NCBI RefSeq assembly: GCF_004168255.1
Contig: NZ_SEWG01000009.1
Span: 1 to 64,000 of the forward strand
Direction of reading: 5' to 3'
Length of the DNA stretch: 64,000 bases
From: Mucilaginibacter terrigena
GTDB lineage: Bacteria > Bacteroidota > Bacteroidia > Sphingobacteriales > Sphingobacteriaceae
Each line of letters opens with the position of its first letter. Within the stretch, counting starts at the first letter, position 1. The notes under the pieces were generated by a model that did no database searches, was not told the origin of the DNA, and saw only the letters and a list, made by a program, of their open reading frames with translations. Made by a program: the position numbers and the translations under genes. Positions 1 through 7,996 of this stretch are shown in pieces.

Positions 1-645
1 ATCAAAGAGAACAACATCCTGAAGATGTATGTGGACGAGAACGTGCTCAATTTTATGAATCATAAGGAGTTTGAAGGCAGCCTGATGAAAAACGAGCTGC
101 TGGAAGCTACCGTAATGTTTGTTGATGTTTGCGGCTTTACAGCCATTACCGAGCATGTGCCGGCAAACACCGTGGTAACATTGCTTAACGGCCTGTTTGA
201 TAAAATTGTAAAGGAAATTATTGCCCAGGGCGGCCACGTTGATAAGTTTATGGGCGATGCTATCATGGCGGTTTTCCGCGGCGAGTTCCATTTGGATAGG
301 GCGATAGATGCCGCGTTGTCGGTTAAAGCCCATTTATCTAACGAGCCCGAGATAGACGCGGGCAACGGTAAAATATTCAAACCAAGCATTTCGGTAGGGA
401 TCAACAGCGGCGAAATGGTATCGGGCAACATCGGTTCGGCATCCTTAAAACGCCTTGATTATACCGTTATTGGCGACTCGGTTAACCTTGCGCAGCGTTT
501 GCAGGGCATAGCCACCGCCGGCCAGATCATCATTACCGAAGATGTTTACCACAAGGCCAAAGAATCGTTCCAGTGTAAGCCAAACGGCCAGTTCGCCCTC
601 AAGAATAAGGTTAAACCGGTTGATACTTACGAGGTGGTAGAGTAG
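1..645 (+). CDS. Class III adenylate/guanylate cyclase, C-terminal part
   Basis: The frame is open to the left edge, so this is the 3' part (214 residues visible) of a longer gene; the ATG at 25 is an internal Met. The visible part is a complete class III nucleotidyl cyclase domain making a cyclic nucleotide from NTP. Motifs: FVDVCGFT with the first metal Asp, GGHVDKFMGDA with the substrate Lys and second metal Asp, SVGINSGEMVSGNIG, and DYTVIGDSVNLAQRL carrying the Asn/Arg transition-state pair. The Lys/Thr specificity pair favours ATP. The regulatory domains, which would name the input signal, lie outside the window. Confidence 0.9.
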   Translation: MKENNILKMYVDENVLNFMNHKEFEGSLMKNELLEATVMFVDVCGFTAITEHVPANTVVTLLNGLFDKIVKEIIAQGGHVDKFMGDAIMAVFRGEFHLDRAIDAALSVKAHLSNEPEIDAGNGKIFKPSISVGINSGEMVSGNIGSASLKRLDYTVIGDSVNLAQRLQGIATAGQIIITEDVYHKAKESFQCKPNGQFALKNKVKPVDTYEVVE

Positions 646-854
646 AAAGATCTCGGATTTCGAATGTTCAATTTCGAATTTAAGTTAGCATTGCTACCGC
701 AAGCCTCCTCGCTTGTGGCCAACTGGCTGGTAAATGCATCTCGTTATGAAAGTTTAGCTTTTTGTTACTGTTGTAAACCCACAGATAAAATTTAAGAAGC
801 TGATAAATCCGATACAGATAGCTATCGGGACGTAATTCTAAAATCTAAAACCAA
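646..854. other. Intergenic, no gene seen
   Basis: Non-coding DNA after the cyclase gene. It holds short repeats of tttcgaat (about 658-682) and a small palindrome, ccgata...tatcgg (about 808-828). No convincing open frame, RNA gene or terminator was found. Confidence 0.5.
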
Positions 855-1037
855 GGTGTCCCATTCAGAAACGGGTGGGACACCCTGTCGAAAATCAATA
901 ATATCTTTATTTACAGAATATTCTGTATTTTATATAAAGAAACACTTCAAATAAAAGTGCAACTATTACTTTTGTAAGTTATTAATTATCAATAGTTTAT
1001 GTATTGATGTTTAGTGTGTCATATTTAGTGGGACACC
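855..1037. repeat. MITE-like element with GGTGTCCCA terminal inverted repeats, copy 1
   Basis: A 183-bp element bounded by ggtgtccca (855-863) and tgggacacc (1029-1037). A second tgggacacc at 876-884 makes a hairpin with the left end. The interior is very AT-rich and has no gene. A second copy in the opposite orientation lies at 62413-62590 with the same ends, the same tcagaaacg(g/a)gtgggacac segment and an unrelated-looking AT-rich core of similar length. It ends 9 bp before the pyrophosphatase stop codon. No mobilising enzyme is present. Confidence 0.7.
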
Positions 1038-1046
1038 TGGGAAAAT

Positions 1047-1520
1047 TTAGTCCTTTATCATCCTGTAAGCTTCTTCGGCCTCTACCCTTTCTATCACTTC
1101 GAACTTTTTTCCGGCCTGTTCATTGTAGTTTTTAAAGAAACTCTCCAACTGGTTGATGATGGCCTCGGGCAGCTGCAGCATGGTGTTTACCTCACTAAAT
1201 AGCTGCGATACGGTTGGCACGGCTAAAAAGCGGTCGTTACGCATGGTGCTGCCGTCGCGTTCGGTTTGGTTCACCTTTATAGCGCCAATGATCCGGCAAT
1301 CAATACAACATCCCGAAAAGGTAGCGATCTCTGATATTACCACCACATCCAGCGGGTCGCCATCGCCACCTTTCGTATCCGGTATAAACCCAAAATCGAA
1401 CGGGAACACCATTCCCGCCGGTAACACCTTATTCAGTTTAAAGGCCTTTAACTTTGGTTCGTAATCGTACTTATGGCCGCTGCCCTTTGGGGTTTCTACT
1501 ATGATGGTGATGGGTTCCAT
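1047..1520 (-). CDS. ppa: Family I inorganic pyrophosphatase, divergent subgroup
   Basis: Soluble cytoplasmic enzyme hydrolysing PPi to phosphate. The GDGDPLDV signature supplies the three metal Asp residues, and KGSGHKYDYE and GFIPDT match the family. Compared with E. coli Ppa several usual active-site residues are replaced: Arg43 by Lys (LNKVL), Tyr55 by Phe (FPFDFGFIP), Asp102 by Asn and Lys104 by Arg (RNDRFLAVP). The frame extends upstream to 1607, but the added 29 residues (NPTNPTNPLNPG) are translated from a dispersed AATCC-type repeat, so I start at the ATG at 1520, giving 157 residues. Function as a pyrophosphatase is likely but the subgroup is not the canonical one. Confidence 0.85.
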   Translation of the reverse strand: MEPITIIVETPKGSGHKYDYEPKLKAFKLNKVLPAGMVFPFDFGFIPDTKGGDGDPLDVVVISEIATFSGCCIDCRIIGAIKVNQTERDGSTMRNDRFLAVPTVSQLFSEVNTMLQLPEAIINQLESFFKNYNEQAGKKFEVIERVEAEEAYRMIKD

Positions 1521-1544
1521 TAGCTTATTAACAACAGGACGGAT

Positions 1545-1600
1545 AATTGTGTTTGAACCCGGATTAAGCGGATTTGTGGGATTGGTAGGATTTCTTTTCT
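1545..1600 (-). repeat. AATCC-type dispersed repeat, copy A
   Basis: Read on the minus strand this holds spaced aatcc words ending in taatccgggttca. It aligns with the plus-strand stretch at 1939-1977. Each copy lies just upstream of a gene, the pyrophosphatase here and the SGNH hydrolase on the other side. Confidence 0.5.
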
Positions 1601-1607
1601 GAATCAT

Positions 1608-1930
1608 TATTTATAGGATGCTATTTTCTAATGAGCGCTGGCCCAAACGTCAAAGCAGGCGGGCCGGGTGTATGGCGGGAATGGCGGTTTAGCTTTCGAA
1701 CTCGCGCATGCGGGAGAAAGCGTTAAAAACCGGCAGGGCGGGCGGAAGCGTCGCTTTGACTTGGCCTTTTCTTTTGGTTCGTTTTCTTTGTGGCTAAGAC
1801 AAAGAAAATGAACATCCACAGGCCGAATGGACATCTCTCTGTCGCGCCTAACAGAGAACTAATCGACGGCTCTGCATAGCAAAGAGAGTGCTTTGTACCT
1901 CGCAAGGACACAGCTTATATTATACTCTTA
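1608..1930. repeat. Dispersed repeat region without a real gene
   Basis: This stretch between divergent genes has no supported gene. Minus-strand frames translate to ATKKTNQKK- and SLRGTKHSL-like strings, which I know as by-products of dispersed intergenic repeats in Bacteroidota. The segment 1890-1910 matches one arm of the palindrome at 62903-62923 in 18 of 21 positions, so it is related to that repeat family. Confidence 0.55.
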
Positions 1931-1938
1931 AAAAAATC

Positions 1939-1977
1939 ACATAATCCCACCAATCTGTTTAATCCCGGTTCAGGAAT
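1939..1977 (+). repeat. AATCC-type dispersed repeat, copy B
   Basis: The words aatcccaccaatc and taatcccggttca repeat the pattern of copy A in the opposite orientation. It ends about 33 bp before the SGNH hydrolase start. Confidence 0.5.
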
Positions 1978-2009
1978 TATTGTATTTTTAAACCGCCAAT
2001 AAACAAATT

Positions 2010-2693
2010 ATGAAATACCTCCTGCTGTTATTGCTGCTGCCTGTTTTTGCGCAGGCACAAACCCGGCCGTCAAACCAAAACCTGTTTGATACCATCCCTT
2101 TCATCCCCGACCATACCACCCAGCGGTTAGAACAATTTAAAAAGCAACCGGTAACGCAAAGCGGCATTATATTTTTAGGTAACAGCATTACTGAAATGGG
2201 CAACTGGGCAAAGCTGCTTAACGATACCACGGTGGTTAATCGTGGTATTGGCGGTGATATTACCTACGGCGTATTAAAACGACTGGACGATATCATTGCC
2301 CGTCAGCCCAAAAAACTGTTCATATTGCTTGGGATAAATGATATTGGTAAAGATATCCCCGATTCGGTTATCGCGTATAATTATTTTAAGATCATAGGGC
2401 AGGTAAAGGCAAAAAGTCCCGCTACCAAAATATACGTACAAAGCATTTTACCGCTAAATACTACCATTAAAAACTTCCCGCAGCATTACGATAAGGGCGA
2501 GCATATCCCTCGGGTAAATGCCATGCTGCAGTCGCAGGCGGGTAAAATGGGCTATACTTATATCAACCTGCAGCCCCTGTTTACTGATGCGCAAAACCGG
2601 CTGGATGCCAAATACACCTACGAAGGCCTGCACCTGAAACCCGAAGCATATGTAGTTTGGGTGGCATATCTTAAAAAAATGAAATACCTGTAA
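2010..2693 (+). CDS. Secreted SGNH/GDSL-family esterase
   Basis: Exported lipase/acylhydrolase-type enzyme, probably removing acyl groups from glycans. Residues 1-16 form a signal peptide ending AQA. Family blocks are present in order: FLGNSIT with nucleophile Ser59, NRGIGGD with the oxyanion Gly, LLGIND with the oxyanion Asn, and the C-terminal EGLHL with His208. The acid three residues before that His is normally Asp but here is Glu205. It is the first gene of a same-strand run; the GH3 gene starts 3 bp after its stop. The substrate cannot be read from sequence; the neighbouring glucosidase suggests an acetylated oligosaccharide. Confidence 0.88.
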   Translation: MKYLLLLLLLPVFAQAQTRPSNQNLFDTIPFIPDHTTQRLEQFKKQPVTQSGIIFLGNSITEMGNWAKLLNDTTVVNRGIGGDITYGVLKRLDDIIARQPKKLFILLGINDIGKDIPDSVIAYNYFKIIGQVKAKSPATKIYVQSILPLNTTIKNFPQHYDKGEHIPRVNAMLQSQAGKMGYTYINLQPLFTDAQNRLDAKYTYEGLHLKPEAYVVWVAYLKKMKYL

Positions 2694-2696
2694 GCC

Positions 2697-4925
2697 ATGA
2701 AATATTTGAAAATTGCGTTTACAGCCGCGGCGCTTTTGTGTGCAGAAGCATCCTTCGCGCAGCAAAAAACAATTTCGGCCAAGGTGGATGCGCTTATTAG
2801 CAAAATGACCCTGGACGAAAAGGTTGGCCAACTAAACCAGCTAAACGGCGACTGGGAAGCTACGGGGCCGGTCACCAAAGATGTAGGCAATAAACTGGAT
2901 GACGTAAAAAAGGGCAAGGTAGGCTCGGTGCTGAATATTATGGGCACAAACCATACCCGCGCTTTCCAGGAAGCAGCGATGCAATCAAGGTTGAAGATCC
3001 CGCTGCTTTTTGGGCAGGATGTGATCCACGGGTACAGTATCACCTTCCCTATCCCGCTGGCCGAGGCCGCAAGTTGGGACATGGCGGCGATGGAGCGTTC
3101 GGCGCGGATAGCCGCCACCGAAGCCGCAGCCGCAGGCATCCACTGGACATTTGCGCCCATGGTTGATATTGCCCGCGACCCGCGCTGGGGCCGGGTAATG
3201 GAAGGCGCGGGAGAAGATACTTACCTCGGTTCGATGATAGCCAAGGCCCGTGTAAAAGGTTTCCAGGGCAAAGGTTTGGGTAATATTGATGCGGTGATGG
3301 CCTGCGTAAAACACTTCGCAGCTTACGGCGCTGCCATTGGCGGCAGGGATTATAACAGTGTGGACATGAGCAGGCGCACCCTTTGGGAAACTTATCTCCC
3401 TCCTTTTAAAGCCGCTTTAGATGCCGGCGCAGCTACCTTCATGAACTCCTTTAACGACCTGAACGGTACCCCCGCAACCGGCAGCAGCTATCTGCAGCGC
3501 GACATCCTGAAAGGCAAATGGGGTTTTAAAGGTTTTGTGGTGAGCGACTGGAACTCCGTTGGCGAAATGATACCGCATGGCTTTGTAAAAGATAATTATG
3601 AAGCTGCCGAAGTAGCTATAAAAGCCGGCAACGATATGGATATGGAAAGCCGCGCCTACATTGGCAATCTGGCTAAGGTAGTTAAGGACGGCCGGATAAA
3701 TATTGCTGTGGTAAACGAGGCGGTAAGGCGCATCCTCACCAAAAAATTCGAGATGGGGTTATTTGACGATCCCTACAAATTTATAAACCCCGCCCGCGAA
3801 AAGGCCGCCATGAACAGGCCCGAAAATATTGAGGCCGCAAGGGATATGGGCCGCAAAAGCATCGTACTGTTAAAGAACGAAAAAAATATCCTGCCGCTCT
3901 CTAAATCCATAAAAAGCATCGCGCTGATAGGTCCGCTGAGTAAAGAGAAATGGTACCTGAAAGGTGCCTGGTCAACCGATGTTGATCCGAACGACAACGT
4001 GGTAACCATATACGATGGCATCCAAAAACAAGCCCCCGGTGCCAAAATTTATTATGCCGAGGGTTGTAAGATAAAAGACAGCGTAGCTACCGATTTTAAA
4101 GATGCTGTTGATGCCGCCAATAAAGCCGACGTAGTGGTGATGGCCGTTGGCGAGGATATTTTCATGACCGGTGAAGCACGAAGCAAGGCCAACATCCACA
4201 TTCCCGGCGTGCAGGAAGAGTTGATAAAAGCGGTTGTAACCACAGGTAAACCTGTTGTAGTGCTGCTAATGGCAGGTAGGCCCATGGTGTTCAACTGGAC
4301 CGCCGACCACGCCCCTGCAATAGTTTATACCTGGTGGCTGGGCAGCCAGATGGGCAACTCGGTGGCCGATGTGCTGTTTGGCAATTATAACCCTGCCGGC
4401 AAGCTGCCTATCACTTTTCCGCGCAGCGAGGGGCAGATCCCGATTTATTACAACAGCCTAAACACCGGCAGGCCTGCGCAGGGCGATAACGATACGTTTT
4501 ATCGTTCGTCATACATCGATCTGCCAAATACGCCGCAATACGCTTTTGGTTATGGTTTAAGCTATACAACTTTTAGCTACAGCAATATCAGCATCAGCAA
4601 AACCAATATTAAAAAAACGGAGTCGCTTACCGTATCTTTCGATCTTCAAAATACCGGTAAAATAGCAGGCGAAGAGACCGCGCAGCTTTACATCCGCGAT
4701 ATGGTGGCACAACCCCTCCGCCCTGTTAAAGAATTGAAGGATTTTAAAAAGGTGATGCTTGCCCCCGGCGAAACAAAACGGATTACATTCACTATTAATA
4801 AAGAAAAATTGCAGTTTTATAACGATAATCTGCAACTGATCACCCAGCCAGGTGAATTTAAGCTGATGATAGGTGCGGCATCAAATAATATCAAACTGGA
4901 GAAAACATTTCAGCTAACCAACTAA
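2697..4925 (+). CDS. bglX: GH3 beta-glucosidase, BglX-like
   Basis: Periplasmic glycoside hydrolase family 3 enzyme releasing beta-linked glucose or related sugars from oligosaccharide ends. Signal peptide 1-21 (ASFAQ). The N-terminal TIM barrel has DPRWGR, KHFAAYG and GFVVSDWNSV, in which Asp284 is the expected nucleophile. The alpha/beta sandwich follows (about 385-590), then a fibronectin-III-like domain with FGYGLSYTTF and GEETAQLYI. Its 742 residues are normal for BglX. The start lies 3 bp after the SGNH stop and the next gene follows after 5 bp, so the genes are very likely co-transcribed. Confidence 0.95.
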   Translation: MKYLKIAFTAAALLCAEASFAQQKTISAKVDALISKMTLDEKVGQLNQLNGDWEATGPVTKDVGNKLDDVKKGKVGSVLNIMGTNHTRAFQEAAMQSRLKIPLLFGQDVIHGYSITFPIPLAEAASWDMAAMERSARIAATEAAAAGIHWTFAPMVDIARDPRWGRVMEGAGEDTYLGSMIAKARVKGFQGKGLGNIDAVMACVKHFAAYGAAIGGRDYNSVDMSRRTLWETYLPPFKAALDAGAATFMNSFNDLNGTPATGSSYLQRDILKGKWGFKGFVVSDWNSVGEMIPHGFVKDNYEAAEVAIKAGNDMDMESRAYIGNLAKVVKDGRINIAVVNEAVRRILTKKFEMGLFDDPYKFINPAREKAAMNRPENIEAARDMGRKSIVLLKNEKNILPLSKSIKSIALIGPLSKEKWYLKGAWSTDVDPNDNVVTIYDGIQKQAPGAKIYYAEGCKIKDSVATDFKDAVDAANKADVVVMAVGEDIFMTGEARSKANIHIPGVQEELIKAVVTTGKPVVVLLMAGRPMVFNWTADHAPAIVYTWWLGSQMGNSVADVLFGNYNPAGKLPITFPRSEGQIPIYYNSLNTGRPAQGDNDTFYRSSYIDLPNTPQYAFGYGLSYTTFSYSNISISKTNIKKTESLTVSFDLQNTGKIAGEETAQLYIRDMVAQPLRPVKELKDFKKVMLAPGETKRITFTINKEKLQFYNDNLQLITQPGEFKLMIGAASNNIKLEKTFQLTN

Positions 4926-4930
4926 CACCC

Positions 4931-6022
4931 ATGACCAAAACTAAAGTTGCCATTCTTGGCGCCGGATTTATATCAGATATCCACGTAGAATCGTACCAGC
5001 GCTTTATACCCGAGGCCGAAATTTTGGCCGTTTACGCCCGCAATATCGGTAAAGCCAGGGCTTTTGCCGAAAAGCACCATATTCCCGCTTATTTCGACGA
5101 TGTAGATCAACTCCTCGCCGAAACTGATTGCGAGGTAATTGACATTTGCGTGCCTAATTACCTGCATGCCATCAACACCATTAAAGCTGCTAAAGCAGGC
5201 AAGCACATCATCATCGAAAAGCCGCTGGCCGTTACTTTAGAAGAAGCCGACGAAATGATAGCCACCTGCAAAGCCAACAACGTAAAGCTGATGTATGCCG
5301 AAGAGCTTTGCTTCGCGCCAAAGTATGAGCGTGCAAGGCAGGTGGTAAAAGAAGGTGCCGTTGGCGAGGTATATATGCTTAAACAGGCCGAAAAACACTC
5401 CGGCCCGCATACCGATTGGTTTTACGACATTAACCTTGCCGGTGGCGGTGTGCTAATGGATATGGGCTGCCACGCCATGGGCTGGTTCCGCTGGATGCTC
5501 GGCAATGCTAAAGTTAAAGATGTTTATGCTACCATGAGCACCGTTCTGCACGGCGGGCGCACCAAAGGCGAGGACAACGCAATTGTGATAGTAGAGTTTG
5601 AGAATGGCGTTACCTGTGTTGCCGAGGATAGCTGGGCCAAACACGGCGGCATGGACGACCGCTGCGAGATCTACGGGAAGGGCGGTGTGATTTATGCCGA
5701 TCTGTTTATGGGTAGCTCGGCTTTAACTTACAGTCGCGAAGGGTATGGTTACGCCATGGAGAAGGCCGATACCTCCGCAGGTTGGAGCTTCACTATTTTT
5801 GAGGAAGTATTTAACCAGGGATATCCGCACGAGTTGAAGCACTTTATTGAATGTGTGCGCGAGGATAAAACCCCACTGGTAACCGGCGAAGATGGCCGTG
5901 CTGTGTTGGAAATGCTGTATGCAGCTTATGCATCTGCCGGGCAGGGCAAAAAGATCAGTCTGCCATTTCATCCAAAAGTTGACCGCCCCATCGATCTGTG
6001 GCTTAACGCTAAACAAGATTAA
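4931..6022 (+). CDS. Gfo/Idh/MocA family sugar oxidoreductase (cytoplasmic)
   Basis: NAD(P)-dependent oxidoreductase acting on sugars or cyclitols. The Rossmann motif AILGAGFIS is at the N terminus and the family motif IEKPLAV provides the catalytic Lys. No signal peptide, so cytoplasmic. 363 residues is typical. It sits between the GH3 gene and the NagB-like gene at 5 and 2 bp spacing, so it probably handles a sugar released by the hydrolase. Exact substrate unknown; reduction of a keto-sugar or oxidation of a hexose would both fit. Confidence 0.88.
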   Translation: MTKTKVAILGAGFISDIHVESYQRFIPEAEILAVYARNIGKARAFAEKHHIPAYFDDVDQLLAETDCEVIDICVPNYLHAINTIKAAKAGKHIIIEKPLAVTLEEADEMIATCKANNVKLMYAEELCFAPKYERARQVVKEGAVGEVYMLKQAEKHSGPHTDWFYDINLAGGGVLMDMGCHAMGWFRWMLGNAKVKDVYATMSTVLHGGRTKGEDNAIVIVEFENGVTCVAEDSWAKHGGMDDRCEIYGKGGVIYADLFMGSSALTYSREGYGYAMEKADTSAGWSFTIFEEVFNQGYPHELKHFIECVREDKTPLVTGEDGRAVLEMLYAAYASAGQGKKISLPFHPKVDRPIDLWLNAKQD

Positions 6023-6024
6023 TT

Positions 6025-6759
6025 ATGAAAATAGCTATATACGATACCTACGACGATATGTCAAAAGCGGCCGCCGAACTGGTTGCCCAACAATTAGCTG
6101 AAAAACCTGCATCGGTTTTATGTTTCCCTTCGGGCGATTCGCCAACGGGGACGTTAAATTACCTTGTGCAATGGGCCAACGAAGGTAAAATAGACCTGAG
6201 CCAAAGTTTTTTTATCGGCCTGGATGAGTGGGTTGGCATGGACGAGAACGACCAGGGCAGCTGTAAATATTACCTTAAAACCAACTTTTTTGATAAGCTA
6301 AACAATAAGCTTACCAATATTACCCTGTTTAATGCCAAAGCCGCCGATCTTGAAGCGGAATGCGAACGCATTAATAAGTTTATCAGCAGCAAGGGTGGGC
6401 TGGATATCATGATGGTAGGCATAGGCATGAACGGCCACTTAGGCCTTAATGAGCCGGGGACACCGGTTGATCTGTATGCTCACCTTGCAGACCTCGACCC
6501 CGTTACCATACAAGTTGGGCAAAAATATTTTAACCAGGAAACTAAACTAACTGGAGGCATCACGCTTGGCTTAAGGCATTTATCAGAAGCGGCCAAGGCG
6601 GTACTGATAGCATCGGGTGCAAAAAAAGCGGGCATCATCCACGAAAGCTTGCAGGGAACAGTTAGTACAGATGTACCTGCATCCATCCTGCAAAAGCTTT
6701 CAAACGCCATTGTATTGCTTGATAAAGATGCCGCCTCCGAATTGGAACACTCGTCGTGA
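6025..6759 (+). CDS. NagB-like glucosamine/galactosamine-6-phosphate isomerase/deaminase
   Basis: Member of the NagB/RpiA fold, normally converting an amino-sugar 6-phosphate to a ketose phosphate and ammonia. Asp67 (GLDEWVG), His138 and Glu143 (NGHLGLNEP) have exactly the spacing of Asp72, His143 and Glu148 of E. coli NagB. The Asp141 equivalent is Asn136 (GMNGH), so the reaction may differ from plain GlcN6P deamination. 244 residues, cytoplasmic. It is followed 1 bp later by a PfkB kinase, which could provide the phosphorylated substrate or phosphorylate the product. Confidence 0.8.
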   Translation: MKIAIYDTYDDMSKAAAELVAQQLAEKPASVLCFPSGDSPTGTLNYLVQWANEGKIDLSQSFFIGLDEWVGMDENDQGSCKYYLKTNFFDKLNNKLTNITLFNAKAADLEAECERINKFISSKGGLDIMMVGIGMNGHLGLNEPGTPVDLYAHLADLDPVTIQVGQKYFNQETKLTGGITLGLRHLSEAAKAVLIASGAKKAGIIHESLQGTVSTDVPASILQKLSNAIVLLDKDAASELEHSS

Positions 6760-6760
6760 T

Positions 6761-7858
6761 ATGACAGAAAAGGCAAAGCAAATACAGCAATGCCTGCAAA
6801 ACGCGCCGTCGTTATTAGCAGGTAAAAAAGCAGCAGCCGGTTTCGATGGTTTTGTAGACTCTATTGTAAAGGTTGTCAACTACAAAACCGACGATGCGGG
6901 CATTGTCTTCTTCCGCACCATCAGCGAGTTTGGCAGCTATATCAGCGGCAAAAGCGGCTCGGGCTTTAGTTTAGAGAGCGAGGAACTGGTGCAAAAACTG
7001 GGCGGCAATATGCCTATTATGGCAAATGCGCTGGCAGGTATGGGCATCGGTGTAAATTGCGTGGGCGCATTTGGTGTGCCGCACTTTGCCCCGGCCTTTA
7101 CGGGCATGCATGCCAACTGCAACCTGTACAGCTTTACCAATCCCGGTTTTACTACGGCGATGGAATTTACAGATGGCAAGATCATGCTGGCCCAAATGAC
7201 CGACCTGAACCACGCCGACTGGGCAACCATCAAACAAACCATCGGCATAGAAAACCTTAAGGCGGTATTCGGCACCGCCGACCTGATCTGCCTGGTAAAC
7301 TGGAGCGAACTTGACCACAGCAACAGCATGTGGCAGGGCTTGCTATGTGATGTTCTTAACAATTCAACAATAAAACAATCCCAGCAATTTTTCTTTGACC
7401 TTTCGGACTGCTCTAAGCGAAGCGCCGAAGCCATAACATCCGCCATTAAATTGATCGAACAATTTGGCGCCTATGGTAAGGTGACGCTTAGCCTCAACCG
7501 TAACGAGGCAAATATCCTTTACAAAACACTTATCGGTGATGCCCCCCCTGCCGATCTGCAAGCCATCGGTAACAAACTTTTTACGGTTCTAAATATCAGC
7601 ACACTTATCATCCACAATTCCAAAATTTCCATAGCTTGGGATGGCAATGGCACGCACATTAACGAGCCTGATTTTATTGCAAACCCAAAGATCTCTACAG
7701 GCGCAGGTGATAACTTTAATGCGGGTTACTGTATAGCTGTTTTATTAGGTTTAGATGCCGAAGCAGCGCTGATGATGGCCAACGCGACCTCAAACATTTA
7801 TATGAATAGCGGCGACAGCCCGGGTTTAGATGCGTTAAGCGAATATTTTAGCAAGTAA
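6761..7858 (+). CDS. PfkB-family carbohydrate kinase
   Basis: Ribokinase-fold kinase phosphorylating a sugar or sugar phosphate. It has the N-terminal AAGFDGFVD strand, the GGNMPIMANAL glycine-rich substrate-side motif and the C-terminal STGAGDNFNAGYC signature with catalytic base Asp317. The open frame reaches back to 6617 inside the preceding gene, but that part is an out-of-frame overlap; the ATG at 6761, one base after the NagB-like stop, is the sensible start and gives 365 residues. Last gene of the 2010-7858 run. The sugar is not identifiable. Confidence 0.88.
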   Translation: MTEKAKQIQQCLQNAPSLLAGKKAAAGFDGFVDSIVKVVNYKTDDAGIVFFRTISEFGSYISGKSGSGFSLESEELVQKLGGNMPIMANALAGMGIGVNCVGAFGVPHFAPAFTGMHANCNLYSFTNPGFTTAMEFTDGKIMLAQMTDLNHADWATIKQTIGIENLKAVFGTADLICLVNWSELDHSNSMWQGLLCDVLNNSTIKQSQQFFFDLSDCSKRSAEAITSAIKLIEQFGAYGKVTLSLNRNEANILYKTLIGDAPPADLQAIGNKLFTVLNISTLIIHNSKISIAWDGNGTHINEPDFIANPKISTGAGDNFNAGYCIAVLLGLDAEAALMMANATSNIYMNSGDSPGLDALSEYFSK

Positions 7859-7878
7859 GGTTCGGTCATAACAAACAT

Positions 7879-7914
7879 CATAGTTTCCCTCTCATGAATG
7901 GGAGGAAAACTATG
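7879..7914 (+). terminator. Possible hairpin at the end of the 2010-7858 operon
   Basis: The arms catagttt and aaactatg, with partly paired ccctc/gagg between them, form an imperfect hairpin 20 bp after the kinase stop. There is no T-run, so it may be only a weak terminator or a repeat remnant. Confidence 0.3.
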
Positions 7915-7996
7915 AGTAAATCGATTTTGGATAGTGTAGTACTTACATTTCCCAATAAAATATCGCATCTTTATAATACCAATTATTCTAAACTTC

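Noticed and set aside
1521..1607. Upstream start of the pyrophosphatase at 1607
   Set aside because: The extra residues are encoded by an AATCC-type repeat that also occurs outside genes, and the family begins near the ATG at 1520.
1628..1911. Two overlapping minus-strand frames (68 and 62 residues)
   Set aside because: Their translations are of the kind produced by dispersed Bacteroidota repeats (ATKKTNQKK), without a plausible start context.
6617..6760. Upstream start of the PfkB kinase
   Set aside because: It would overlap 143 bp of the NagB-like gene out of frame and add no conserved sequence; the ATG at 6761 fits operon spacing.
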